Below are positions 48,626-57,591 of a stretch of 64,000 nt of DNA, piece after piece (the stretch's first letter is position 1; every line of letters starts with the position of its first letter). Both the position numbers and the translations under genes were made by a program. A model generated the notes under the pieces. That model was not told where the DNA came from and ran no database searches. It saw only the letters and a list, made by a program, of their open reading frames with translations. Origin of the DNA: Pseudomonas atagonensis (GTDB lineage Bacteria; Pseudomonadota; Gammaproteobacteria; Pseudomonadales; Pseudomonadaceae); assembly GCF_011369485.1 (NCBI RefSeq), contig NZ_VXCA01000034.1:62001-126000 (forward strand), in the 5' to 3' direction.

Positions 48626-50017
48626 TCAGGCCTTGTCAGCCTTACCTGCCGCTGCGGCGAATTTTGCCAGGCGCACGTCCAGATGCCTTGGCCGGCGCCC
48701 GTGATCTTCAGCGCGCTCCTTGCGGCGGATGGCGTTGCGCACCATCAACGAGCCGAGGTAACGAATCGGCTCCGGCGGAAAATAACCCAACGGCCCGTTG
48801 ACCAGCGGTGAGCGCGTCCACGGGTTGTCGAGGCCCTGCACCAGCGCCGCGAGGATCTGCCCGCCCATGTGACACGGGCCGACGCCACTGCCGGAATAAC
48901 CGAACCCATAAAACACGTTGCCACTGGCACTCATCTGACCGAAGAACGGCAAACCGGTGACCGACCGATCCGACGGGCCGTTCCAGGTCGCATCGATTTT
49001 CACATCGGCAAACGCCGGGAAAAAATCGCCAAGACTGCGCTTGAGCAGATCGGCATACGGCGACGGCTGATCGAACACCGGCAGCATTCGCCCACCGAAA
49101 GCGAAGGTATTGCCGCCCTTGCCGAGCATGATCCGGCCGTCAGGGGTGTTGTGGTAGTAGTGCACGAAAATCCGCGAGTCGAGCACGGTCACGCCGCTGG
49201 TCAGGCCGATCGCCTGCAACAGATCCGGACGCGGCTCGGTGATCAGCATGTCGCTGGAAACAATCGCCACACTGCGTTCGAACTGTGGAAAGGCGCGGGC
49301 CATCCACGCGTTCATCGCCAGCACCACGCGGTCGGCAATCACGCTGCCGCTGGCGGTCTGAAGGCGTGCGGGCCGGCCTTCTTCGAGTCCGGTCATTGCC
49401 GTGTTTTCGTGAATCTTCACCCCCAGTTGCAGGGCCACGCGGCGTAGGCCACGCACCAGTTTGCCCGGTTGCACGCTGGCTGCCGCCGGGGAGAACCAGC
49501 CCTCCAGATGTTTGCCCGACCCGGCCATGCGCTGCACATCGGCCACTGGGCGCTGGGTGAATGAGTTGATGCCATTGCGCTCCAGCGCGGCGATCACCGC
49601 GTCGGTCGAGCCGACCTGCGCCTGATTGGTGGCGGTGTACAGCGTGCCGTCGAGACGGTAATCGGCATCGACGCCGTACTGTTCGCAGAACTCGCCGATG
49701 GCGTGGATGCTGCGCTCGGATTCCTTGACCAGGCGCACCGCTTCCTCGACGCCGAACAGGCGCTCGAGGGTGAAATACTTCGCCGACCACGACAGCGCGC
49801 AACCGCCATTGCGCCCGCTGGCGCCGGCGCCGCAAATGTCGGCCTCGATCAACAACACATCGAGTTCGGGGTTCTGTTGCTTGAGCATGATCGCCGTCCA
49901 CAACCCGGTGTAACCGCCGCCGACGATGCACACATCGGTTCGCACTTCGCCTTGCAGCGGCGGGCACGGCGCGGACGTATCGGCCTGCAGGGCCTGCTCC
50001 AGCCAAAACGGTCTCAT
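48626..50017 (-). CDS. FAD-dependent amine oxidoreductase (DAO family), phosphonate-locus type
   Basis: The 463-residue flavoprotein shows the dinucleotide-binding 'TDVCIVGGGYTGLWTAIMLKQQNPELDVLLIEAD' (about 27-60), 'GASGRNGGCALSWSAKYFTLE', and C-terminal 'DRSVTGLPFFGQM' and 'FYGFGYSGSGVGPCHMGGQILA', as in PuuB/DadA-like oxidases. It is 71 bp downstream of an OPA-type MFS gene and within 4 kb of phnW and phnX. FAD oxidases from such clusters are known to release aldehyde or 2-aminoethylphosphonate from (N-alkyl) aminophosphonates, so a side-substrate funnelling role is inferred. Gamma-glutamyl-amine oxidation is an alternative. Confidence 0.85.
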   Translation of the reverse strand: MRPFWLEQALQADTSAPCPPLQGEVRTDVCIVGGGYTGLWTAIMLKQQNPELDVLLIEADICGAGASGRNGGCALSWSAKYFTLERLFGVEEAVRLVKESERSIHAIGEFCEQYGVDADYRLDGTLYTATNQAQVGSTDAVIAALERNGINSFTQRPVADVQRMAGSGKHLEGWFSPAAASVQPGKLVRGLRRVALQLGVKIHENTAMTGLEEGRPARLQTASGSVIADRVVLAMNAWMARAFPQFERSVAIVSSDMLITEPRPDLLQAIGLTSGVTVLDSRIFVHYYHNTPDGRIMLGKGGNTFAFGGRMLPVFDQPSPYADLLKRSLGDFFPAFADVKIDATWNGPSDRSVTGLPFFGQMSASGNVFYGFGYSGSGVGPCHMGGQILAALVQGLDNPWTRSPLVNGPLGYFPPEPIRYLGSLMVRNAIRRKERAEDHGRRPRHLDVRLAKFAAAAGKADKA

Positions 50018-50088
50018 GGGATTCTCCAGTCAGATGGCCACGACACAGCCTGCCGCGAACGCCGCAGCAGGCCGCGAGGCAAAGGGTT

Positions 50089-51414
50089 TCAGGAACGCAG
50101 GGGTTTGATCGTGAGCCGGCAATTGGGAATGGACGCGCGCGGCTCCATCAGACCCACCGGGCGACTGTTCCAGTGCGGAATCAGCACCAGCGCCGAGAAC
50201 AATGCGCAGCCGGCGAAGACGATGAACACCGTCACCGAATCGAAGTAACCCGGCAGCAAACCACCCAGCACCGCGCCGACCGAGCCGCAGCCGTTGACGA
50301 AACCGGCAGCCGTGGCGCCAGCCTTGGCTTTGCCGAAGTCGATGGCCGCCGCGCCGCTGATCATCGAGTCAGGGCCGTACAGGGTCAGGCCCATCACGAA
50401 CAACAACGCAACCACCAGCAACACGCTGCCGGTGTGCAGGGCGCCCATGAACAGCGCCAGCGTTACGGTCAGCGCCAGTAGACTCAACACGCAGGCTGGC
50501 ATGCGTCGGGCGCCGAAAAGCTTGTCCGAGGCCAGCCCGATCATGATGGGTCCGAGCAACCCGGCCAGTTCAAAGGAGGTGGGAATGATCGCCGCGCCGA
50601 CCTTGCCGACGCTGGGCATTTGCTCGAAAACGATCACCGGCCCCCACAGCAGAATCGCGTAACGCGCCGGTTTCAACATGAAATACGCCAGCCCCAGCAC
50701 CAGCACCGTGCGGTTGCGCAGAATCTCCTTCAATGGCTCCCAGACACTGAGTTTGCTGTTGGCTTCGGTTTCTTCAGCGCTCAGTTCCGGTTCGGGTTCT
50801 ACCGCCGGCAGGCCGACGTCTTCCGGTTTGTCGCGTTGAAAGATAAAGAACAACACCGCCACCACCGCGACCACCACAGCGCTGGAGATAAACGCCGCAT
50901 GCCAGCTGCCGACCAGCGTATACGCCCACCAGCCGGCGAACGGCGACGCCACCAGACCGCCAAAGGCGTAGCAGGAACTCCACAGCCCGAGCACGCGCCC
51001 GCGCTGTTCGGAAGGGAAAAAACTGCCGAGGTTTTTACACAGTCCCGACCATCCGGTGGACTGCGCCAGCCCCTGAATCAGCATGCACGTGGCGAAGATC
51101 GGCAGTGTCGCAAAGCTGCCCATCACGAACGCAGCCACGGCGGAAATCAGCAAGCCACCCAGCACCACGACCCTTGGGCCAAAGCGGTCGGCGAGCATGC
51201 CCCAAGTGAATTGGCCGATGGCGTAGGCCGCCAGATAGATCGCATCGAGGTTGGCCATGGCCATCTTGTCGAGCATGAACGTCGGGTCTTCGCCAATGCC
51301 CAGTTTGGCCACCGAGAACGCTTTGCGGGTGAAGTAAAAAGCGGCGTACGCCAGCCAGGTGATCGCGAAAATCTGCATGCGCCAACGCGCAATGGTGCCG
51401 ATGTGCTTGTTCAT
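50089..51414 (-). CDS. MFS transporter, organophosphate:phosphate antiporter-like
   Basis: The 441-residue protein has 12 membrane segments and the OPA/GlpT-like N-terminus 'RWRMQIFAITWLAYAAFYFTRKAFSVAKLGI', with 'GQFTWGMLADRFGPRVVVLGG' as the loop 2-3 motif and 'GWSGLCKNLGSFFPSEQRGRVLGLWSSCYAFGG'. OPA carriers move phosphorylated compounds. Beside phnW/phnX and an amine oxidase it is the likely uptake system for 2-aminoethylphosphonate or a derivative (inference). The start at 51414 is the first Met of the conserved region. Confidence 0.88.
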   Translation of the reverse strand: MNKHIGTIARWRMQIFAITWLAYAAFYFTRKAFSVAKLGIGEDPTFMLDKMAMANLDAIYLAAYAIGQFTWGMLADRFGPRVVVLGGLLISAVAAFVMGSFATLPIFATCMLIQGLAQSTGWSGLCKNLGSFFPSEQRGRVLGLWSSCYAFGGLVASPFAGWWAYTLVGSWHAAFISSAVVVAVVAVLFFIFQRDKPEDVGLPAVEPEPELSAEETEANSKLSVWEPLKEILRNRTVLVLGLAYFMLKPARYAILLWGPVIVFEQMPSVGKVGAAIIPTSFELAGLLGPIMIGLASDKLFGARRMPACVLSLLALTVTLALFMGALHTGSVLLVVALLFVMGLTLYGPDSMISGAAAIDFGKAKAGATAAGFVNGCGSVGAVLGGLLPGYFDSVTVFIVFAGCALFSALVLIPHWNSRPVGLMEPRASIPNCRLTIKPLRS

Positions 51415-51628
51415 GGTGGTTCTGACCTCAGGGTGTGAGTGTGCCGGCAGAATCGTTAAGTAAACGCCTGTGTTTTTTATTGTTGAGCACTGCGATATCA
51501 CCCCTTCCCTATGGCGATACCGGTCAGATGAGTCCTGCTGTTGCACGCACAGGCTCATCGCCAGCCCCGCTGCCCGACCGGGCAGTCAGCGATGGCGTGA
51601 GCGGATCAAAGCAATTACTGTTTAATAA

Positions 51629-51643
51629 ATAAAATCGATTTAT
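51629..51643. promoter_or_regulatory. Candidate LysR-type site between the MFS and LysR genes
   Basis: ATAAAATCGATTTAT is a near-perfect palindrome with a T-N11-A core (AAATCGATTT exact), 53 bases before the LysR ATG in the 281-bp divergent region. Two direct copies of GCGATA (near 51493 and 51514) also lie in this region. Confidence 0.45.
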
Positions 51644-51695
51644 CGTATTTCACACATAAGCTCAGCTTGTTACTGACGATTGATCAGGAGCCACC

Positions 51696-52568
51696 ATGTC
51701 TGTCTCCCACGCCCAGCTCAAAGCGTTTCATGCCGTGGCCGTGCACGGAAGCTTCACCAAAGCCGCCGAGCGGCTTTTCCTCACGCAACCGGCGATATCC
51801 GACCAGGTGCGCAAACTCGAAGAACGCTTTGGCGTTCTGCTGTTTCATCGCAATAAACGTTCGGTGCGCCTGACCGATCTAGGTGAACGCTTGCTGGCGA
51901 TCACCCAGCGCCTGTTTGTGATTGAAGCCGAGGCCCAAGAGCTGTTGCAGGAGTCCCAGGCTCTGCAAACCGGCAGCCTGATTCTGGCGGTGGACGCGCC
52001 GGTGCATGTGTTGCCGCAGATTGCGCGGTTCTGTGAGCGCTACCCGGGCATCAGCGTGAAGATCGAGACGGGCAACACCGATGAATCGCTGTTTCGACTG
52101 TTCAATTACCAAGCCGATCTGGCGCTGCTGGGGCGCGATGTCAGTGATGAACGCTTGCTCTGCGTGCCGTTGCGCAACGATCCGATGGTGGCGTTCGTGT
52201 CGCGCAATCATCCGTGGGCCGAGCGCGAGTCGATCTGCCTGGCGGACCTGGATGACACGCCGCTGGTGTTGCGTGAGCACGGTTCGGTAACGCGGCAGAC
52301 ACTGGAAGAGGAAATGGCCCGCGCCGGTTTCCGTATTCGCCCGGCGATTCAGGTCGAGGGCCGGGAAGCGGCCCGTGAGGCAGTGGTGGTGGGGATTGGT
52401 GTCGGGGTTGTCTCGGCAGCGGAATTTGGTGCGGATTCGCGGGTGTGCGCGTTGCCGATCATCGATTGCACCCGGCGCCTGACCGAGACATTGGTGTGCT
52501 TGCGCGAGCAGAGTTCGCGGCGAGTGGTGGCGACGTTTCTCGAGATGGTCCGCGAGAGCCTTGTGTAA
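51696..52568 (+). CDS. LysR-family regulator, divergent from the OPA-type MFS gene
   Basis: The 290-residue LTTR has HTH 'SFTKAAERLFLTQPAISDQVRKLEERFGVLLFHR' (about 20-53) and the effector domain from about 90 ('LILAVDAPVHVLPQIARFCERYPGISVKIETGNT'). A good SD (AGGAG) precedes it. The divergent arrangement with the MFS-FAD oxidase operon makes that operon its probable target, with an aminophosphonate as likely inducer (inference). Confidence 0.9.
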   Translation: MSVSHAQLKAFHAVAVHGSFTKAAERLFLTQPAISDQVRKLEERFGVLLFHRNKRSVRLTDLGERLLAITQRLFVIEAEAQELLQESQALQTGSLILAVDAPVHVLPQIARFCERYPGISVKIETGNTDESLFRLFNYQADLALLGRDVSDERLLCVPLRNDPMVAFVSRNHPWAERESICLADLDDTPLVLREHGSVTRQTLEEEMARAGFRIRPAIQVEGREAAREAVVVGIGVGVVSAAEFGADSRVCALPIIDCTRRLTETLVCLREQSSRRVVATFLEMVRESLV

Positions 52569-52619
52569 TCAGGGCCGGCCCCATCGCTGGCAAGCCAGCG
52601 ATGAATGCACCACGGTTTA

Positions 52620-53480
52620 TCAGGTGGGGGCCAATCCGAAAAACGCCTGAATCAAGCGCAACTCCCGCCGCCGTTCCATGCACCCGATCATGTGCCGATT
52701 GACCAATCCCTCGCCAACAATCGGAATTGCCACCACGCGTGGGTCATGACTGACTTCCACCGATGACACCACCCCAACCCCCAGTTCAGCCGCCACCGCT
52801 TCCGTCACCGCCTCGCGGCTGTCCAGTTCGAGCAACACCCGTGGATTGACCGACGCCTGCGCACAAGCCTGATCAAAGGTGCGCCGGGTAATCGAACTCG
52901 GTTCGCGCAACACCATGATCACCTGATCCAGCTCCTTGAGTTTGACGTCTGAAGAGCGCGCCGCCCACGGATGCCCCGCCGGCACCAGCGCGCAGATCCG
53001 CGATTCATTCAACGCTTGCAAATGCAGGCCCTTGCGCGGCTCTACCTCAGTCAGCACCGCCACGTCCGCGCGCTCGGACAACAACGCCGCCAACGTTTCC
53101 TGAGCGTTGCCCAACCGCAGATTCACCGTGATCCCCGGATAGCGCGCCCGCAGACTGGCGAGCATCGGCATGACCATGTGCGGGCCGTCCGCCGCCACCT
53201 CAAGACGCCCGGTCAGCAACTGCCGGTTGGCCTCGAGCATCGTCTGCGCTTCTTCCGCCAGCCCGAACATCGCCCGAGTGATCGCGGCGAGTTTGGTGCC
53301 CTCCTCGGTCAGCTCCACTCGTCGCGCGGTACGCCGCAGCAAAGTGATCTGGTAGTGCTCCTCCAGCGCCTTGATGTGCCCGGTGACCGCCGGTTGGCTA
53401 ATGAACAGGCGCGCAGCGGCGCGGGTGAAACTGCCTTCGCGGGCCACGGCATCAAAGGCGCGGAGCTGGAACAAGTTCAT
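52620..53480 (-). CDS. LysR-family regulator, divergent from phnW
   Basis: The 286-residue LTTR has HTH 'SFTRAAARLFISQPAVTGHIKALEEHYQITLLRR' (about 16-49) and effector domain 'LEVAADGPHMVMPMLASLRARYPGITVNLRLGNAQET'. It resembles the neighbouring LysR, suggesting duplication. It is divergent from phnW over 112 bp and so is the probable phnWX activator. Confidence 0.9.
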   Translation of the reverse strand: MNLFQLRAFDAVAREGSFTRAAARLFISQPAVTGHIKALEEHYQITLLRRTARRVELTEEGTKLAAITRAMFGLAEEAQTMLEANRQLLTGRLEVAADGPHMVMPMLASLRARYPGITVNLRLGNAQETLAALLSERADVAVLTEVEPRKGLHLQALNESRICALVPAGHPWAARSSDVKLKELDQVIMVLREPSSITRRTFDQACAQASVNPRVLLELDSREAVTEAVAAELGVGVVSSVEVSHDPRVVAIPIVGEGLVNRHMIGCMERRRELRLIQAFFGLAPT

Positions 53481-53592
53481 GAATAACTCTCACTGATGGC
53501 TGGCATAACAACAAACAATTTGATTGATGCAACGGCGAATTGCAACGTATGCCCCGTAGCTTCATCCCCCAGCGCAATCCGAGGACACACGA

Positions 53593-54702
53593 ATGAGTAT
53601 CGCCGAACCCATCCTGCTCACTCCCGGCCCGTTGACCACTTCGGCCCGCACCCGCCAGGCGATGATGGTCGACTGGGGGTCATGGGATGACCGCTTCAAT
53701 CAACTGACCGCCAGCCTTTGCGAGCAATTGCTGGCGATCCTCAACGGCGCCGCCACTCACCACTGCGTGCCGTTACAGGGCAGCGGCACCTTTGCCGTCG
53801 AAGCGGCCATCGGCACGCTGGTGCCACGCGACGGCAAAGTCCTGGTGCTGATCAACGGCGCCTACGGCAAACGTCTGGCGAAAATCTGCGAAGTGCTCGG
53901 CCGCTCGTTCAGCACTTTCGAAACCGCTGAAGACGAACCGACCACCGCCGCCGACGTTGATCGTCTGCTGCGCGCCGACAGCAACATCACCCACGTCGCG
54001 CTGATCCATTGCGAAACCAGCACCGGCATCCTCAACCCGCTGCCGGAGATTGCCGCCGTTGTTGAGCAACACGGCAAACGTCTGATCATCGATGCCATGA
54101 GCTCCTTCGGCGCCTTGCCGGTGGATGCGCAAAAAGTCCCGTTCGACGCGCTGATCGCCGCCTCCGGCAAATGCCTGGAGGGCGTGCCGGGCATGGGTTT
54201 CGTGTTTGCCCGCAAGGAGTCTTTGGCCGCAGCCGCCGGCAATTCGCATTCACTGGCGATGGACTTGTTCGACCAGCACACCTACATGCAGAAGACCGGG
54301 CAATGGCGCTTCACCCCGCCAACCCACGTGGTCGCGGCGCTGCACGAAGCCCTGCTGCAATACAACGAAGAAGGTGGACTGGGGGCGCGGCATGCGCGCT
54401 ACGCCGCCAACTGTCAGGCGCTGATGGAAGAGATGGCCAAACTCGGTTTGCGCAGCTTTCTGCCAGCGGCGATTCAGGCGCCGATCATCGCCACGTTCCA
54501 TGCCCCGAAAGATCCGCGCTACCAGTTCAAGGACTTCTACGAACGGGTCAAGGCCAAGGGTTACATCCTCTACCCCGGCAAACTGACCCAGGTCGAAACC
54601 TTCCGCGTCGGCTGCATCGGCCACGTCAGCCCGGACGAAATGCGCCAGGCCGTCGCGGCCGTGGGCGAAGTGCTGCGCGAGATGGAAGTGTTAGAGATTT
54701 AA
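53593..54702 (+). CDS. phnW: 2-Aminoethylphosphonate:pyruvate transaminase
   Basis: Converts 2-aminoethylphosphonate and pyruvate to phosphonoacetaldehyde and alanine using PLP. The 369-residue class V aminotransferase has 'PILLTPGPLTTSARTRQAMMVDWGSWDD', 'PLQGSGTFAVEAAIGTL', 'CETSTGILNPL', 'IIDAMSSFGALPVD' (PLP Asp) and the Schiff-base Lys in 'ALIAASGKCLEGVPGMGFVFA', plus 'ILYPGKLTQVETFRVGCIGHV'. The family length matches. Its leader contains AACAACAAACAA (53507-53518), a possible Hfq/Crc target. phnX follows after a REP element. Confidence 0.96.
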   Translation: MSIAEPILLTPGPLTTSARTRQAMMVDWGSWDDRFNQLTASLCEQLLAILNGAATHHCVPLQGSGTFAVEAAIGTLVPRDGKVLVLINGAYGKRLAKICEVLGRSFSTFETAEDEPTTAADVDRLLRADSNITHVALIHCETSTGILNPLPEIAAVVEQHGKRLIIDAMSSFGALPVDAQKVPFDALIAASGKCLEGVPGMGFVFARKESLAAAAGNSHSLAMDLFDQHTYMQKTGQWRFTPPTHVVAALHEALLQYNEEGGLGARHARYAANCQALMEEMAKLGLRSFLPAAIQAPIIATFHAPKDPRYQFKDFYERVKAKGYILYPGKLTQVETFRVGCIGHVSPDEMRQAVAAVGEVLREMEVLEI

Positions 54703-54719
54703 CGCTCCCCAACTATCCC

Positions 54720-54809
54720 TGTGGGAGGGGGCTTGCTCCCGAAAGCGGCTGAATATTCAACATCGATGTCGACTGACACACCGCCTTCGGGAGCAAGCCC
54801 CCTCCCACA
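54720..54809. repeat. REP doublet inside the phnW-phnX gap
   Basis: Arms TGTGGGAGGGGGCTTGCTCC and its inverse enclose a short centre. It is a relative of the element at 36828-36917. It occupies most of the 140-bp gap and may reduce phnX expression or stabilise phnW mRNA. Confidence 0.87.
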
Positions 54810-54842
54810 AACAACCGCATTGCCAACTGAGGAATTTTTGCC

Positions 54843-55670
54843 ATGAACTACACCAATCCAGACAAGCTGCAAGCCGCGATCCTCGACTGGGCCGGCACCG
54901 TGGTCGATTTCGGCTCGTTCGCGCCGACGCAGATTTTTGTCGAAGCCTTTGCCGAGTTCGACGTGCAGGTGTCCATCGAAGAAGCTCGCGGGCCGATGGG
55001 CATGGGCAAGTGGGATCACATCCGCACCCTGTGCGATCAGCCGCAGGTGGCCGAGCGTTATCGCAAGGCATTCGGCCGCACGCCGACCGACGATGACGTC
55101 ACCGCGATCTACAACCGCTTCATGCCTCTGCAAATCGAGAAGATTGCCGAACATTCGGCGCTGATTCCCGGCGCCCTGGAGACCATCGCCAACCTGCGTC
55201 AGCAGGGGATCAAGATCGGCTCGTGCTCCGGCTACCCGAAACAGGTGATGGACAAAGTCGTCGAGCTGGCTGCAAGCAACGGCTACGTCGCCGACCACGT
55301 GGTGGCCACCGACGAAGTGCCGAATGGCCGTCCGTGGCCGGCTCAGGCCTTGGCCAACGTGATTGCACTGGGCATTGATGACGTGGCAGCGTGCGTGAAG
55401 ATCGACGACACCGTGCCGGGCATCCTCGAAGGTCGTCGCGCCGGGATGTGGACGGTGGCACTGATCTGCTCCGGCAACGCGCTGGGTCTGGACTACGCCG
55501 GCTTCCGCGCGCTGGGCAGCGATGAGCTGGCCATTGAACGCAAGCGTATCCACGCGCTGTTCGAAGGTTCGCGCCCGCACTACATGATCGACACCATCAC
55601 TGATTTGCCGGAAGTGATCGCCGACATCAACAAGCGTCTGGCCAACGGCGAGATGCCGCAAAGCAGCTGA
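54843..55670 (+). CDS. phnX: Phosphonoacetaldehyde hydrolase (phosphonatase)
   Basis: Cleaves the C-P bond of phosphonoacetaldehyde to acetaldehyde and phosphate. The 275-residue HAD enzyme has the nucleophile Asp in 'AAILDWAGTVVDFGSFAP', the cap-domain Schiff-base Lys in 'EEARGPMGMGKWDHI', motif II 'KIGSCSGYPKQVM' and motif III 'VKIDDTVPGILEGRRAGMWTVAL'. Together with PhnW it forms the complete 2-aminoethylphosphonate-to-acetaldehyde route. A strong terminator follows. Confidence 0.96.
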   Translation: MNYTNPDKLQAAILDWAGTVVDFGSFAPTQIFVEAFAEFDVQVSIEEARGPMGMGKWDHIRTLCDQPQVAERYRKAFGRTPTDDDVTAIYNRFMPLQIEKIAEHSALIPGALETIANLRQQGIKIGSCSGYPKQVMDKVVELAASNGYVADHVVATDEVPNGRPWPAQALANVIALGIDDVAACVKIDDTVPGILEGRRAGMWTVALICSGNALGLDYAGFRALGSDELAIERKRIHALFEGSRPHYMIDTITDLPEVIADINKRLANGEMPQSS

Positions 55671-55690
55671 TCGCGCAGCCAGCGCCGAAC

Positions 55691-55729
55691 AAAAAACGCC
55701 AGTGTCTGCACGACATTGGCGTTTTTTTT
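55691..55729 (+). terminator. Intrinsic terminator after phnX
   Basis: AAAAAACGCCAGTGTC pairs with GACATTGGCGTTTTTT around a 5-nt loop, followed by more T. The A-rich 5' arm makes it usable in both directions. Confidence 0.88.
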
Positions 55730-55860
55730 GGGCAAACCACTGATTTCGCGCAGTGAAAGCTTTTTCAGACGCGGGCAAATCGGCCAAAGCGGATTACAGT
55801 TAAAGCATGCCGTCGCTCAAGAACGGTACGTTTGAACCCTGATCTGTGAGGAAACACCGT

Positions 55861-56409
55861 ATGCCGTGGACAAGTTCCGAGTCGCGTTACAGCACCGTGT
55901 CGGTTCTGCTGCACTGGCTGATGCTGGTGTTGTTGGTGCTGGTGTACGCCAGCATGGAATTGCGCGGCCTCTTCCCCAAGGGCAGCGGCGGCCGCACGCT
56001 GATCCGCGAAGTGCATTACATGCTCGGCCTGACCGTGTTCGTGCTGGTGTGGTTTCGCTTGCTGGCGCGCAGTATCGGCCCGGCACCGAAAATTTTCCCG
56101 GCCTCGCCGCAATGGCAAACCGTACTGGCGCGGCTAATGCACTGGGCGTTGTACCTGTTCATGATCAGCATGCCGATTCTCGGCTGGCTGATCACCAGTG
56201 CCGAAGGGCATCAGGTGATGTTCTACGGGTTTGATCTGCCGCTGCTGGTGAGTGAGGACAAGGCCTTCGCCAAGCAGGTCGAGCACTGGCATGTGTTGGT
56301 GGCAACGATCGGCTATTGGTTGATCGGACTGCACGCACTGGCGGGGATTTATCACCACTATCTGGTGCGCGATAACACCCTGTTGCGGATGATGCCCAAG
56401 CGCGGCTGA
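55861..56409 (+). CDS. Cytochrome b561
   Basis: The 182-residue four-helix haem-b protein has 'STVSVLLHWLMLVLLVLVYASMELRGLFP' (first His), 'LIREVHYMLGLTVFVLVWFRLLARSI', 'LARLMHWALYLFMISMPILGWLI' and 'VEHWHVLVATIGYWLIGLHALAGIYHHY', giving the expected His ligands. It resembles YodB/CybB superoxide:quinone oxidoreductases. The ATG at 55861 has GAGGA nine bases upstream. It stands alone, unlike the b561 at 29815. Confidence 0.9.
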   Translation: MPWTSSESRYSTVSVLLHWLMLVLLVLVYASMELRGLFPKGSGGRTLIREVHYMLGLTVFVLVWFRLLARSIGPAPKIFPASPQWQTVLARLMHWALYLFMISMPILGWLITSAEGHQVMFYGFDLPLLVSEDKAFAKQVEHWHVLVATIGYWLIGLHALAGIYHHYLVRDNTLLRMMPKRG

Positions 56410-56428
56410 CAGAGAGATGCGCTTCTTT

Positions 56429-56562
56429 TGTGGCGAGGGGATTTATCCCCGTTGGGCTGCACAGCAGCCCCAAAACCTCAACATGCGGTGAATCAGGCTG
56501 AACAGTGGCGGCTGAATCAGGGGCCGCTTCGCAGCCCAACGGGGATAAATCCCCTCGCCACA
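56429..56562. repeat. REP doublet, GTGGCGAGGGGATTTATCCCCGTTGG family
   Basis: Arms match those at 11945-12065 and 19809-19930, but the interior is different (AACATGCGGTGAATCAGG...). The arms therefore move or are conserved with more than one filling. Confidence 0.85.
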
Positions 56563-56565
56563 GGG

Positions 56566-57504
56566 TTACTCGATCTTCTTGAAATGAGTGTTAAATCCCC
56601 GGCGCCCCTGGAGTCCGCCGGTATGCACAAAGACCAGCCGCGTGCCGCTGGCAACTCTCCCCGCCTCGACGCGATTCTTCAGCGCCAATAAGGCCTTGCC
56701 GGTGTAAAGCGGCTCCAGCGCCAAGCCGCTCGCCTGTTCGCTGCGGTCGATAAATTCAAGCAACCTGGCATCTACTTTGGCAAAACCGCCACGACTGGCA
56801 TCGATCAGTTCATACCCTGCATCGGCCATCCCTGCTTCGCGCAGGATCGCCTCGACCTGCGGCGCCACGCCATGGTCATCAGGCACCGCCAGGGCGCCGA
56901 ACACCGGATGCGCGCCCGCCTCCGCGAGCACCAGTCCCGCCAGCGTCGTCCCGGTGCCACAGGCCAGCCACCAAGCGTGAAAATCGCTCCAGCCAAGATT
57001 CGCCAATTGCGCATCCACCTGAACCTTCAGCGCTGCGCAGCCCAACGCCCCGGGCAGTCCGCCACCACCTTCCGGCACGGCATGCAGCGTCGGGTATCGC
57101 GCCTGCCACGGCTCCCAGAACCCCGGTTCATGCCGCGCGCGATAACCGGCGTAGCCGAGCCAGTGCAGCTGCATGCCGAACGCCTGCAAATCCCTCACCG
57201 TAGGTGTTTCCTGCGCATGCCCGCGCAACAGCCCCACCGTTGGAAAACCCAGACGCTTGCCCGCCGCCGCCAGCGCATGCAGATGATTGGAGTGCGCTCC
57301 ACCGAGGCTGATGATGCCTTCGGCACCGGTACGATCAGCAGCTTTGAGATGTTCGACGAGTTTGAACCACTTGTTGCCGCTGATCAGCGGATCGATCAGA
57401 TCCAGGCGCAGTATCGCGACTTCAACCCGGGCAGCGCTGAGCCAGTCCAGATCGAGACGTTCGAGGGGGGCTTGGGGCAGCCAGTCGGTGGGAGGCAAAA
57501 ACAT
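56566..57504 (-). CDS. PLP-dependent D-cysteine desulfhydrase / ACC deaminase-like enzyme
   Basis: The 312-residue fold-type II PLP enzyme has the cofactor Lys in 'DPLISGNKWFKLVEHLKAA', phosphate and substrate loop 'SLGGAHSNHLHALAAAGKRLG', and C-terminal 'GLALEPLYTGKALLALKNRV' and 'RLVFVHTGGLQGRRGF'. True ACC deaminases are longer (about 338) with specific Glu and Leu residues, so D-cysteine or related beta-elimination is more likely. The ATG lies only two bases from a perfect hairpin (57507-57534) and has no normal Shine-Dalgarno. Confidence 0.85.
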   Translation of the reverse strand: MFLPPTDWLPQAPLERLDLDWLSAARVEVAILRLDLIDPLISGNKWFKLVEHLKAADRTGAEGIISLGGAHSNHLHALAAAGKRLGFPTVGLLRGHAQETPTVRDLQAFGMQLHWLGYAGYRARHEPGFWEPWQARYPTLHAVPEGGGGLPGALGCAALKVQVDAQLANLGWSDFHAWWLACGTGTTLAGLVLAEAGAHPVFGALAVPDDHGVAPQVEAILREAGMADAGYELIDASRGGFAKVDARLLEFIDRSEQASGLALEPLYTGKALLALKNRVEAGRVASGTRLVFVHTGGLQGRRGFNTHFKKIE

Positions 57505-57506
57505 AA

Positions 57507-57534
57507 ATGCCGGCTCTGTTTAAAGAGCCGGCAT
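57507..57534 (-). terminator. fadH terminator hairpin abutting the downstream start codon
   Basis: ATGCCGGCTCT (57507-57517) and AGAGCCGGCAT (57524-57534) form a perfect 11-bp stem with a 6-nt loop. On the minus strand it is followed by TTTATGTTTTT, a T-rich tract that contains the ATG of the PLP-enzyme gene. Confidence 0.75.
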
Positions 57535-57591
57535 CTTAGCAGGCAACATCAGTTTCCTTGTGGGAGCAGGATCGCGCCCCAAGGAAGTTTT

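Noticed and set aside
3097..56562. Palindromic repeats as a possible CRISPR array
   Set aside because: The repeats are scattered singly or as inverted doublets between genes, with no regular spacing or spacers and no cas genes. They are REP/REPIN elements.
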